This document shows, in pieces, positions 34,522 through 42,887 of a DNA stretch of 64,000 nt. A program made the translations under genes and the position numbers. Each line of letters begins with the position of its first letter. Positions within the stretch are counted from its first letter, which is position 1. The stretch is from Thalassobacillus sp. CUG 92003 (GTDB lineage Bacteria; Bacillota; Bacilli; Bacillales; Halobacillaceae). Location: the NCBI RefSeq assembly GCF_013618635.1, contig NZ_JABLSJ010000010.1, forward strand, positions 1 through 64,000. Direction: 5' to 3'. The notes under the pieces were generated by a model. That model saw only the letters and a program-made list of their open reading frames with translations, did not search any database and was not told the DNA's origin.

Positions 34522-35606
34522 TTGACGAGTACACGGTCAAGCTTCTGGTTCAAGGCCGGGAATGTGTCGCATAAACCTGATACCAATTTATCGCATCCAT
34601 ATTCCAATACATCCGTAACCGGGATGTTGAGATCCGTTTCATACTGATGGATCGCATCGCGAATTTCTTCAGAAGTCATGTTCTCATGGTTGATGGTGAC
34701 AGCCATCACGTTTGAACCCGAGAATGTTTCAATGAGATGAATTTCACTTTCTAGTGTCGGCATCTCGACAAACGGGAAGTCCCCAAGAACTTTACGTTTG
34801 GGTGGATGCTGGACGATGACCGTTCCTGGACGCGCCCCTTTCAAAATGCCAGATGAACTGATGTAAGCGGGGTGGCTTAATGCCCCTTGTCCTTCCACAA
34901 TCACTACATCCGGATGTTCTGTGTCATGAGCTTTCATAATCTCGTTTTCAATTTCACCGGTAATGAATTGCGAAGGCAGCGCATCGATGGCCGCTCCATA
35001 TTTAGCGCCTTGAATTAACCCGGTTTGGCCTGTGGCAATTAGTGCAACGTTCAAGCCCCGTTTCACTAACGCTTCTTCGAGCAGTACTGCCGTCGTCCGC
35101 TTGCCCACCGCTCCATCTGTTCCTAATACAGCTATGACAGGCGTATCAATATGAAAAATCCTTCCGGAAAACAAATGTAAATCCTTTTTCTGCGGCGGCT
35201 TACGGACATCCTGGATCGTGACGTGATATCGTTTAGCCGTCGCCATAAATTCAGCATCATCTGTAAAAAATTCATGCAGCGTATTCACGATGTGCATCTC
35301 TTTTTTCATGGCTTCGATTACAATTTTTCTTTCGTTTTCTTTTAAAAAGGCTTCAGATGGAGCGATACCGTAGATGAAGTACTCAGGTCGAATGGCCAAA
35401 TGGATGAAAGCATGGTCGATGCTCGCAAATATCGGGATGCCGTTTTTTTCGCCTTGCAGGCATTCTCCCGCATCAAGTCCGGCCTTGGTGCTGTCAATGA
35501 CGCCGACAATTTCATATTTCTTAGAATCTCTGACCAAACCATTTGCTGTTTTGCCATCCATTGTACCGAATTCATTTTCACAGTATACAATTGCAGTTTT
35601 CTTCAT
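34518..35606 (-). CDS. DUF1611 P-loop protein, DgcN-like
   Basis: A 362-residue DUF1611 protein. The P-loop is GTDGAVGKRTTA about residue 160, followed by VVIVEGQGALSHPAY and ATGQTG. DgcN, a member of this family, N-acetylates D-glutamate in a marine bacterium. Here the partner is a racemase, not the dipeptide-epimerase-like DgcA. The pair could interconvert and acylate an amino acid, but that is inference. Confidence 0.82.
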   Translation of the reverse strand: MKKTAIVYCENEFGTMDGKTANGLVRDSKKYEIVGVIDSTKAGLDAGECLQGEKNGIPIFASIDHAFIHLAIRPEYFIYGIAPSEAFLKENERKIVIEAMKKEMHIVNTLHEFFTDDAEFMATAKRYHVTIQDVRKPPQKKDLHLFSGRIFHIDTPVIAVLGTDGAVGKRTTAVLLEEALVKRGLNVALIATGQTGLIQGAKYGAAIDALPSQFITGEIENEIMKAHDTEHPDVVIVEGQGALSHPAYISSSGILKGARPGTVIVQHPPKRKVLGDFPFVEMPTLESEIHLIETFSGSNVMAVTINHENMTSEEIRDAIHQYETDLNIPVTDVLEYGCDKLVSGLCDTFPALNQKLDRVLVN

Positions 35607-35670
35607 CTAACGTCCACTCCTATTGATTTAGGTTAAAAATATTTTAGAATATTCTTCCATTTAAAGCCAT

Positions 35671-35736
35671 AAAAAAACACCTGACCATTTGATAGATTCA
35701 AGAGACCCAGGGACCAAGAAACAAAAGGCAGGTGTT
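35671..35736 (-). terminator. Hairpin with T run upstream of the DUF1611 gene
   Basis: Arms AACACCTG and CAGGTGTT enclose a 45-base loop that can pair inside (GACCC/GGGACC). On the minus strand seven T follow. It probably ends the thioesterase transcript; an attenuator for DUF1611 is possible but unsupported. Confidence 0.55.
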
Positions 35737-35846
35737 CATGCATGGACAATGTATTATTTCTCCGTCTTTAATTATACCACACATTTTGAAGAAACAAGCT
35801 TTTAAATCCAAATATTTCAAAATAATAGAATATACCTACAAAATCC

Positions 35847-36248
35847 TTAAGCTTCAGGCTCGTACACATGCTTCGCGAGCTCCGAGCGAATGGCCTCCGG
35901 AATTGGTTCAGACCGCTCTGCCTCCAGATTGTAATTGACGTAGGTCGCATGGCCTTTCGCACATATACGATCCTGTTGATAGATTTCCTCGTATAATGTC
36001 AAACTGGCATTTCCGATTTTTTCTACCCATGTGTTGACGATGACGTCGGTCCCAAAATAAATTTGGCTGATATATTCAACGTTCATATTCAGGATGATCA
36101 TTTTCCAATTCAAAAAGGAATCATCTGGTGTAAACAGCTTGAATATCTCGTTCCGGCCGGCTTCAAACCAGATCGGAAGCGTCGTATTATTGATGTGACC
36201 CACCCCGTCTGTTTCAGACACACGGGGTTCGATGATTTTCCGGTACAT
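35847..36248 (-). CDS. Acyl-CoA thioesterase (4HBT hotdog fold)
   Basis: A 133-residue thioesterase with the motif ETDGVGHINNTTLPIWFEAGRNEIF, in which the aspartate and the histidine-asparagine pair are usual for 4HBT enzymes. Substrate unknown. It is monocistronic, with the hairpin at 35671-35736 behind it. Confidence 0.88.
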   Translation of the reverse strand: MYRKIIEPRVSETDGVGHINNTTLPIWFEAGRNEIFKLFTPDDSFLNWKMIILNMNVEYISQIYFGTDVIVNTWVEKIGNASLTLYEEIYQQDRICAKGHATYVNYNLEAERSEPIPEAIRSELAKHVYEPEA

Positions 36249-36345
36249 ATATCGGACTCCATTCTCGGTTTAAAATCAGGTGGTTGCCACCTTGTTAATC
36301 CTTTTCAACGCTGTTCATCAAAATTCCTTCTTTTCCTCAGACGCG

Positions 36346-37017
36346 TCAGGCGAAATAGTGGTATTGCACATCTACTGTTGCCTTTATTTCCAATTGGCCG
36401 GGTTCCACCGGCGTCGCGCTCGCAGATTGCGTTTTGAATACAGCCGTATTGAACGGATCCGGGGAATCACTATTCCGTTCAGCGATCTTAATCGGAACGG
36501 GGTCCAATTTGACACCCAGCTTTTCAGTCATTGCCCGTGCCTTTCCCGCAGCATTCTCTAATGCCAGTGTCAAAGCTTGTTGATAATAAAGGGACGGGTG
36601 GTTAACCGTAAAGTTGATGTCCAGGACCCGGTTCGCTCCATTCTGCACGGCGGTATCAATTACGGTACCTGTTTGATTAATCTCGGCAATTTTAACGGAC
36701 AGCATATGTGTGACTTGATAGCCTCGGAATTCCTGTTTTCCATCGACATAATCGTACTGCGGTTGAATTGAATAGTCGATGGTTTGGATCATCTCCGGTG
36801 GGATTCCGAGCTGCTGCAGCGATTGGATCACCTGGTTCATAGTTTCGGCGTTGGTTTCTTGCGCTTCGGTGAGGGACATCGCCTGAGTGATGACACCCAG
36901 TTCGACATCAGCACGATCAGGTTTTACAGCCACCGCGTCGCTGCCTTCTACAGTCATGATGCGATAGGAGGGTGCACGGTGCCGGTCGGGTGCAGGGTTA
37001 GTCGGGTAATAAAACAT
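36346..37017 (-). CDS. SIMPL domain protein (DUF541)
   Basis: A 223-residue SIMPL protein. The N-terminus has no clear signal peptide or lipobox, unlike many relatives, so it may be cytoplasmic or surface-attached. Blocks YRIMTVEGSDAVAVKPDRADVELGV and YQVTHMLSVKI are typical. Family members affect oxidative stress and membrane homeostasis; the function here is unknown. Confidence 0.87.
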   Translation of the reverse strand: MFYYPTNPAPDRHRAPSYRIMTVEGSDAVAVKPDRADVELGVITQAMSLTEAQETNAETMNQVIQSLQQLGIPPEMIQTIDYSIQPQYDYVDGKQEFRGYQVTHMLSVKIAEINQTGTVIDTAVQNGANRVLDINFTVNHPSLYYQQALTLALENAAGKARAMTEKLGVKLDPVPIKIAERNSDSPDPFNTAVFKTQSASATPVEPGQLEIKATVDVQYHYFA

Positions 37018-37090
37018 TTTCCTTCGCCGCCCTTCTTTTCATTACGTTATTTCATGAATCCGTCTTTTTTCCATAACAAGCGTGAAGCAA

Positions 37091-37819
37091 CTAGTTGTGA
37101 CGAAACGGGCATTGACCCTGAATCGGCTTTACATCATCGCCGATAAAATACTGTTTCCACTCCCTGTGACCCGTGTCGCCATAATGACTGATATTCGGAT
37201 GTTTCGGAAGTCCGTCCCACTTTTCCACACGTTCACGGACTTTAGCACGGGACATGATGCCTCCTTCAGAGGTCCCTTCCAGCCCTTTAAAAATACGGCG
37301 TGGTTGAAACCCTAATACTAAGCCATTTCCAAGATCCCTTGTTTTTCTTTGTTTGTACGCCGGGGCATTGCCAAACGTGAAAAAGGGTTCCCCCGCAAAT
37401 GAGAATGCCCATAAGTGGTGCTCCGGGTCCTCGGGATAATCCGGCGGCCATGGTTTTGTATCTTGATCATGAAGATACTGCAGCACTTCCCAAAAATAGC
37501 GCCGATAATAGGAGAGCGTTTGCGTTTCAATTTCGGGTTCGACAAACAGAAACAACCCATGACGAATAAATGTGGTTTGGTGCTCAAATAACCCCACGAA
37601 TGACTCGAGTGTCCGGGGCAAATGTGACCAATCATCATGTGTGATATAGGAATACCGCAACTCCCCGCGCTTTTGTGCTGATTTCCCAAAGTAGCAAGGA
37701 AACGTTTCATCAGTCACGATGCTACGAAAGATCTTATACTCCTGGATCAGCCAGGCGGGGACACGATCAGGCTTTGTCATATCTTCCCTGGTCAACAGAT
37801 GACCACCCATTTCAGCCAT
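37091..37819 (-). CDS. YqcI/YcgG family protein (GntA-like)
   Basis: A 242-residue protein of the YqcI/YcgG family, whose studied member GntA is a heme-dependent N-hydroxylase. Visible features are FPCYFGKSAQKRGELRYSYI, FVGLFEHQT, FAFAGEPFFTFGNAPAYKQR-type core and a final CPFRHN. That C-terminal Cys-Pro may be the heme ligand, which is an inference. Substrate unknown. Confidence 0.84.
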   Translation of the reverse strand: MAEMGGHLLTREDMTKPDRVPAWLIQEYKIFRSIVTDETFPCYFGKSAQKRGELRYSYITHDDWSHLPRTLESFVGLFEHQTTFIRHGLFLFVEPEIETQTLSYYRRYFWEVLQYLHDQDTKPWPPDYPEDPEHHLWAFSFAGEPFFTFGNAPAYKQRKTRDLGNGLVLGFQPRRIFKGLEGTSEGGIMSRAKVRERVEKWDGLPKHPNISHYGDTGHREWKQYFIGDDVKPIQGQCPFRHN

Positions 37820-38447
37820 ACCTGTTACCTCCCATCCGATTTCTCTCCTTATGTTTCAGTGGTTGGTTGGAACGAAGCGCTCTTCAATTATTAGACAGAA
37901 TAGTTGATAACTAGATTCAGATATAAAAGGGCATTATATAGGATAAAATGATGTATCACTACTTACCATGTCTAGCTAAGCGAAGCAGTTAAATGCGACT
38001 GCCAAATTAACAAGAGAGATTCAAGCTACATATATTTTCCCTGAAGAAAGGCCGTTCACCAAGATAATCACGGGGTGGTTTGGAAACGACGAGACTCCAT
38101 CATGAAAGCGGAGGCGTCTTGGTCAGCGGCGTATGGACTGGACTGAGCTGAAGGAGATAAAGGAAACACGAAGAACGACGTGATTCGATGTTGACTTATC
38201 GTACAGAAGCGAGGGAAGTCTCACTAGCCGCTAGGCCGGAGCTGGATAGTTCAAGTAATGGCAACAAGCGACCGAGGAGGCTTGCCGGTTCCCCGTAGGA
38301 AAGCGAGTTGTTTCCAAGCCAACCCGCGCTTTTATAATGTATCGGCCCCCAACCAATCCTGAAACTGATTCTTTCAGGGAATTATTGATGACCTGTACAC
38401 ATTACTTTATTACAGCTTGCTGCTAAATATTAACGCATTCTTCAAGA
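37820..38447. other. Non-coding stretch holding an inverted-repeat element
   Basis: About 630 bases without a credible gene. The only structure is the element at 38071-38326. The flanks are AT-rich and show nothing else. Confidence 0.7.
38071..38326. repeat. Inverted-repeat element, copy 2 (256 bp)
   Basis: Ends are a 17-base inverted repeat with two mismatches (38071-38087 and 38310-38326). On the minus strand the boxes ACTCGCTTTCC (38298-38308), CCTCCTCG (38273-38280) and GGAGTCTCG (38090-38098) follow in the same order and with the same gaps (1 and 2 bases) to the repeats as in copy 1 at 21940. The middle carries an extra segment of about 170 bases absent from copy 1. Confidence 0.85.
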
Positions 38448-38479
38448 TAAAAAACACGCTGGCGCTCTGCCAGCGTGTT
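38448..38479 (-). terminator. Terminator after the ABC-F gene
   Basis: Eleven-base arms AACACGCTGGC and GCCAGCGTGTT with a five-base loop, then TTTTTT on the minus strand. Confidence 0.93.
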
Positions 38480-38486
38480 CGCAATA

Positions 38487-40373
38487 CTATTCTTCCACCC
38501 ATTTGGCATAAAGTGCTTCAAGCTCATCATTCAACCGATCCTTCTCTTTCTGCCATTTCATCAATTCGTCCAGCGCGTCAGTTGCTTGCATGAGGTTTTC
38601 AACCTCCTCAATCTGCGTTTCAAGTTGACCGATCTCGTGCTCTGCTTGCTGTTCATCGATAACGAGCGCTTCCTGTTCTGTCTCGTTTGAACGTTGCTCA
38701 TTAACGGGAGACTGTTGCGTTTTCTTCGTGTCTTGCGCTAGTTGCCGATCAGCCAGCACCCTTTCCCATTTATCCTTTGTTTCTGAAAAAGTGCCAGGGT
38801 ATCGGTGCAGCAGCCCTTCGACCAGATAAGCGGTTTCGTTAAAACATTGATTTAAGAAATAACGGTCATGCGAGACACCGATTACGGTTCCGGAAAACCG
38901 TCCCAGTGCTTCTTCCAACACTTCTTGCGATTCAATGTCCAGGTGGTTTGTCGGCTCATCGAGCACGAGGACGTTTACGCCTTGATGCATGAAGATGGCC
39001 AGCTTCACCCTCATCCTTTCGCCACCGCTTAATTGCGACAGCTTTTGGAATACGGTATATCCGAAAAACATGAACTGCGCTAATATGTGACGCGCCTGTG
39101 GTTCTGTTACACGGATATGCTCACGAAAATAATCAATCATTCTCGTATCAGTGTCCGCTTCCTTCAAAGGGGTTTGGGATAAATAACCGAGTGTAACCGA
39201 ACTTCCCCGTTTCACCTCACCATGATCAGGCTGCTCTTCTCCCAACAGGATTTTGATCAACGTTGTTTTTCCGCTGCCATTGGGTCCCACAATAGCTAAG
39301 CTTTCCTGGTAACGCACGTGCAGGTCCACTTTATTTAAGATGCGACGATCTCCGAATGTTTTGGAAACCTGATCGAGCACCACGACATCTGTACCGCTAC
39401 GTTCTTCAGCCTCGAGCTTTAGATTCATTTTCTTCGGGTCCAGAACCGGGCGTTCCACTTTTTCCATCTTTTCTAACGCCCGCTCCATGCTTTTGGCTTT
39501 TTTAAACAATTTCGGGTTAGGGGGTGTCGCTTCATTTGCCCATTGACGCAGCCTCCTAATCGCTTCTTTAATCTTCTTTATTTTCTTTTGCTGCTCTTGG
39601 TAGTCTTTGAATTCAGCTAACAGTTTTTCTTCCTTTTGCTTTTCATAGGAGGTGAATCCCCCTTTAAACTTTGTGATGTCCCCATTCTCCAAATCGGCGA
39701 TGGCGGAGACCGCTTGATCAAGAAACGACCGATCGTGGGAGATGATGCAAACAGCTCCTTCATACTGGGCGATATACTGCTCCAGCCATTCAATGGCTTC
39801 CAAGTCCAGGTGATTGGTCGGCTCGTCAAGTAACAGTACATCTGGCGAGGACAGCAGAACCTTGGCTAAGCCAAGCTTCGTCTTCTCTCCTCCGCTTAAC
39901 TGGGCAAACGGCTCTTCAAGCAAATGCATTAATCCAAGGCCGGATGCTACACGGTCGATATCGGCTTCCATTTCGAATCCTCCAGCTTGCATGAAGGCTT
40001 CCTGAAGTTGGCCATAACGCGATAACGCTCGTTCCATGCGTTCCGGATCCTGCATCGCTGCTTCTAAATCGCGCATCTCCTCAATCATGGCTAATACGTG
40101 CTGAAAGCTTGATTCCAGGAAAGACCGGGCATTCCCTTCCCATTCTGAGGGGATTTGTTCCAAATAGCCGATGGTCACGCCTTTCTTAATAAATAAATCG
40201 CCTCCGTCCAGAGCTTCTTCCTGGGTAAGCAGCCGGAACAAGGTGGATTTGCCGCTGCCGTTGCGCCCTACTAGGCCGATTTTTTCCTGGGCTTTCAATT
40301 CAAAGTTAATCGCTTCAAATAAAACACTGCCGCCGACAATTTTATAGGCATCTTTTAATGTAATGATCATCAT
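38487..40373 (-). CDS. ABC-F family ATPase, probable ribosome protection protein
   Basis: A 628-residue protein with two ATP-binding domains and no membrane segments. Domain 1 has GRNGSGKST, LSGGEKTKL and LLLDEPTNHLD; domain 2 has GPNGSGKTT, LSGGERMRV and LVLDEPTNHLD. The interdomain linker (about 240-315) is charged and helical, the part that reaches into the ribosome in ABC-F proteins. The C-terminus (about 545-628) is a coiled coil as in YdiF/Uup. AGGAGG lies before the ATG. Its leader ORF and attenuator imply that ribosome-targeting antibiotics induce it. Which drug is unknown. Confidence 0.92.
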   Translation of the reverse strand: MMIITLKDAYKIVGGSVLFEAINFELKAQEKIGLVGRNGSGKSTLFRLLTQEEALDGGDLFIKKGVTIGYLEQIPSEWEGNARSFLESSFQHVLAMIEEMRDLEAAMQDPERMERALSRYGQLQEAFMQAGGFEMEADIDRVASGLGLMHLLEEPFAQLSGGEKTKLGLAKVLLSSPDVLLLDEPTNHLDLEAIEWLEQYIAQYEGAVCIISHDRSFLDQAVSAIADLENGDITKFKGGFTSYEKQKEEKLLAEFKDYQEQQKKIKKIKEAIRRLRQWANEATPPNPKLFKKAKSMERALEKMEKVERPVLDPKKMNLKLEAEERSGTDVVVLDQVSKTFGDRRILNKVDLHVRYQESLAIVGPNGSGKTTLIKILLGEEQPDHGEVKRGSSVTLGYLSQTPLKEADTDTRMIDYFREHIRVTEPQARHILAQFMFFGYTVFQKLSQLSGGERMRVKLAIFMHQGVNVLVLDEPTNHLDIESQEVLEEALGRFSGTVIGVSHDRYFLNQCFNETAYLVEGLLHRYPGTFSETKDKWERVLADRQLAQDTKKTQQSPVNEQRSNETEQEALVIDEQQAEHEIGQLETQIEEVENLMQATDALDELMKWQKEKDRLNDELEALYAKWVEE

Positions 40374-40390
40374 ATTTTCCTCCTAAAGAC

Positions 40391-40423
40391 AAAAAACGTC
40401 AGAGGTGTCCTGCACCTCTGACG
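40391..40423 (-). terminator. Attenuator terminator in the ABC-F leader
   Basis: Perfect eleven-base arms CGTCAGAGGTG (40397-40407) and CACCTCTGACG (40413-40423), five-base loop, followed by TTTTTT on the minus strand. It ends 18 bases before the ABC-F start codon, so the transcript must pass it to express the gene. Confidence 0.93.
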
Positions 40424-40471
40424 CTTGCATAATAAATTATGATTTAATCAGGCATGAGACACTATTTTCCA

Positions 40472-40585
40472 TTATTTAACTGATAAAAAAGACACACGTA
40501 TCCTGTCATCAGTTAAATCATGGATAATCGCGCGATAAACATACAGGGATTCACAGTTCAGCCCGCGCGAATAATTGAATAGCAT
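40472..40585 (-). CDS. Leader peptide of the ABC-F gene (37 codons)
   Basis: A small frame starting MLFNYSRGLNCES and ending FLSVK. AAAGGAGGT lies six bases upstream of its ATG, a perfect ribosome site. It lies between the promoter and the attenuator on the same strand. The end of the frame and its stop codon form part of an eleven-base hairpin with sequence inside the frame. Its role is to let a stalled ribosome change leader folding. It has no homology that I recognise. Confidence 0.85.
   Translation of the reverse strand: MLFNYSRGLNCESLYVYRAIIHDLTDDRIRVSFLSVK
40474..40518 (-). promoter_or_regulatory. Leader hairpin overlapping the leader ORF end
   Basis: Perfect eleven-base arms ATCAGTTAAAT (40508-40518) and ATTTAACTGAT (40474-40484) around a 23-base loop. 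The stop codon of the leader peptide lies within the 3' arm. A stalled ribosome would mask this hairpin. A second hairpin, TCGCGCG/CGCGCGA, spans 40528-40570 upstream. Confidence 0.75.
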
Positions 40586-40621
40586 CTCTCTACCTCCTTT
40601 ATCCTTAGGATATTACATATG

Positions 40622-40627
40622 AGTATA
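40622..40627 (-). promoter_or_regulatory. -10 element of the ABC-F leader promoter
   Basis: Minus-strand TATACT 37 bases upstream of the leader ATG. The -35 (TAGCAA region at 17-base spacing) matches the consensus only weakly, so the promoter is a moderate guess. Confidence 0.5.
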
Positions 40628-40647
40628 ACAGACGAAAGGCCCGTTTG

Positions 40648-41112
40648 CTAGTTATTTTGTTGATCGGCATACTTCCCAAGCTTCTTCAGCAAGGCGATCG
40701 CCTGCTCTTTTTCCTCCGTTGACAAACCATCCGTAATCGCTTCGATCTGTTTCCAATGATCGGGGAAAATGCGTTTGAGCAACTGTTCTCCTGCTTCTGT
40801 AATAGCAGCATAGGTTATCCGACGATCTTCCGGGCATGCTTTACGCTCAAGCAGCCCTTTCTTTTCCAATTTATCGACTACATACGTGATACTCCCGCTT
40901 GCAAGCAGTATCTTTTCGCCGATTTTCTGCAACGGTTGCTCGCCGTTATGATAAAGCAATTCTAATACCCCAAACTCTGTAGGGTTCAGACCGTGATGTC
41001 GAATATCATCTTTTACAAGATCGGCCACCGCTCGTTCTGCTTTCGACAGGACGACAAACAACTTCAGCGATGGGTCTTGTTTCTTTTCTCTATACCGTTC
41101 CTGTTCATCCAT
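40648..41112 (-). CDS. MarR-family transcription regulator
   Basis: A 154-residue MarR protein with the winged helix from about residue 50 (LNPTEFGVLELLYHNGEQPLQKIGEKILLASGSITYVVDKLEKKGLLERKACPEDRRI). The start is the ATG of MDEQERY, preceded by GAAGGGAAG. It lies upstream of the ABC-F gene in the same direction, separated by its leader, so the two may or may not share a transcript. Confidence 0.91.
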   Translation of the reverse strand: MDEQERYREKKQDPSLKLFVVLSKAERAVADLVKDDIRHHGLNPTEFGVLELLYHNGEQPLQKIGEKILLASGSITYVVDKLEKKGLLERKACPEDRRITYAAITEAGEQLLKRIFPDHWKQIEAITDGLSTEEKEQAIALLKKLGKYADQQNN

Positions 41113-41259
41113 ACGTCTTCTTCCCTTCTCCATGATACGTGCGCATTATGCCGACCCGAGAGGGCTTTGTCCCGATGTCATGATTGGTTGCAACGATCAT
41201 TTTATGACATAATGACAGTGTTCTACTTATTTTATCATATTGAAAGCGGTGAATACGAA

Positions 41260-41871
41260 TTGGTAGAGGATACAGGAGAACGCGTCATTCCCGCGTTTAT
41301 GAAAGCTTCCAATAAATTGTTATTAGAACATATGGCCAGATACCAATTTGCCCTGCCTTACGCCCATGGCAGAGTTTTGGATTTATCCTGCGGGGCAGGT
41401 TACGGGACGCACATGACAGCTAAGGAACGCAAACAGGATGTCGATCAAGTCATTGGCGTGGATATCGATCAAGCCATTATCGATTACGCTCGCTGCGAAT
41501 ACTACCACCCATCCTCCCACTTTTATGTGATGGATGCAGTAGATCCGGCGCTCCCGGACAAGCTCGGCACCTTTGATACGATCCTCAGTTTTGAAACTTA
41601 CGAACATATCGCGGAGGAACAACAGTTATTGACCAATTATTATCATTTACTAAAGAAAGGCGGCACACTGATCGTGTCGACACCTTTCGGTCAAGGAAGA
41701 GGAAAAGCTTGCGGCTCTCCCTTTCACGTCCACCAATTAACACCGTCAGAATTCCAGAACCTATTTGGTGACTATGCCGAGGTGGAATATTTTTATCAAA
41801 AAGGCGTGCTGATTGAACCACCTCGCCAAAACATCCATTACCCGCTCGGCATAGCCGTCTGTCGGAAATAG
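41260..41871 (+). CDS. SAM-dependent methyltransferase (class I)
   Basis: About 203 residues beginning MVEDTGERVIP. The SAM motif is VLDLSCGAGYGTHM, followed by IGVDIDQAIIDYAR (motif II) and FDTILSFETYEHI. The substrate is unknown. I place the start at TTG 41260, with GGTG eight bases upstream and an N-terminus like relatives. The frame stays open upstream; an ATG at 41212 is the alternative but lacks a ribosome site. It is convergent with the DAG kinase gene. Confidence 0.85.
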   Translation: MVEDTGERVIPAFMKASNKLLLEHMARYQFALPYAHGRVLDLSCGAGYGTHMTAKERKQDVDQVIGVDIDQAIIDYARCEYYHPSSHFYVMDAVDPALPDKLGTFDTILSFETYEHIAEEQQLLTNYYHLLKKGGTLIVSTPFGQGRGKACGSPFHVHQLTPSEFQNLFGDYAEVEYFYQKGVLIEPPRQNIHYPLGIAVCRK

Positions 41872-41885
41872 CAAACCTTAAAGAA

Positions 41886-42794
41886 TCAATTGAATCCCGA
41901 GGTATTATTTTCTAAAAAGGTGAGGTGGCGCGGCAGCACGGTAATGGTAGAGGGGGTCTCCCCGTCTATTTCCCCGTCCATATCCAACTCTTGTACAGGT
42001 TCTGTTGTGATTTCAATGCGTTCAGCTTGCTTATGTGCCAATTCCTCGAAATTATTTTCAGCTGTCCATGGTTGGTTCATGGCCAGAATTTCACGGAATA
42101 GCTTCAAGTTCGAGTTCTTGACCACCAAAACATCCAATTTCCCATCGTCAGAGCTGATCGATGGAATCGGTATCTGTCGCGTCCCGATAAAACGTCCATT
42201 CATGACGACAATCATAACCGCCTCATCTTCAATAGTTTCACCATCGATGGTCATCTTGAATGAAAAAGGGCTGACTTGATTCATGGTCTTAAGCGCGCTC
42301 ATAAAGTAACTCAGAACACCGAAGCGGCTCTTTTGTTGTTTATCAATATTGAACGAAGCTTCCGTCACAAGACCGATGCCCCAGAAATTAATGAAATACT
42401 CCTCTCCAAGCTTGCCGACGTCCACACGGGTCTCAGATCCTTGAATCAGGGCGTTCGCTGCTTGCTGGATGTTTTGAGGGAGATTCAACATACGGCTGAA
42501 ATCATTGCAGGTGCCTCCCGGAAGCACCCCGACGACAGGTGGTGACTCCATCGTGGCCAGCACATTGATGCATTCATGAATCGTGCCATCTCCTCCGAGC
42601 ACCAACATTAAATCGACTTCCTCTGCATGCGTGCGACAGGCGTCTTTAAACTCGTCAATGCTCTTCGTCTGTAATAAGTGTAAATGTTTAATTTCCTGCG
42701 CCAACACCGGAACAGATTGTGAGAGCTTCATTTCAATATCTTCTCCCCCGGCATTGCCATTATAAATTAATATTCCACGTTCATAACGGGGCAT
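41886..42794 (-). CDS. Diacylglycerol kinase family lipid kinase
   Basis: A 302-residue protein with the DAGK catalytic domain. The nucleotide motif GGDGTIHECIN is at about residue 66, and GVLPGGTCNDFSRML follows. The acid-rich C-terminal domain completes the two-domain fold. It may phosphorylate diacylglycerol or a related lipid such as ceramide-like lipids. Gene order gives no partner. Confidence 0.91.
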   Translation of the reverse strand: MPRYERGILIYNGNAGGEDIEMKLSQSVPVLAQEIKHLHLLQTKSIDEFKDACRTHAEEVDLMLVLGGDGTIHECINVLATMESPPVVGVLPGGTCNDFSRMLNLPQNIQQAANALIQGSETRVDVGKLGEEYFINFWGIGLVTEASFNIDKQQKSRFGVLSYFMSALKTMNQVSPFSFKMTIDGETIEDEAVMIVVMNGRFIGTRQIPIPSISSDDGKLDVLVVKNSNLKLFREILAMNQPWTAENNFEELAHKQAERIEITTEPVQELDMDGEIDGETPSTITVLPRHLTFLENNTSGFN

Positions 42795-42887
42795 CGTCCT
42801 CCTCCTTCGCTTACCTTTCTACCCTATGTTTTCCACTTCATGGCTGCTTGAAACACAGGGGGCAAGCCTATCTTCGTAGGTCGTTTT

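Noticed and set aside
35607-35846. T-box or other riboswitch ahead of DUF1611
   Set aside because: A hairpin with a T run exists, but no AGGGUGGNACCGCG-like T-box sequence or other riboswitch core was found.
40993-41259. Long N-terminal extension of the methyltransferase
   Set aside because: It runs antisense to the MarR start and has no ribosome site; relatives start near VEDTGERVIP.
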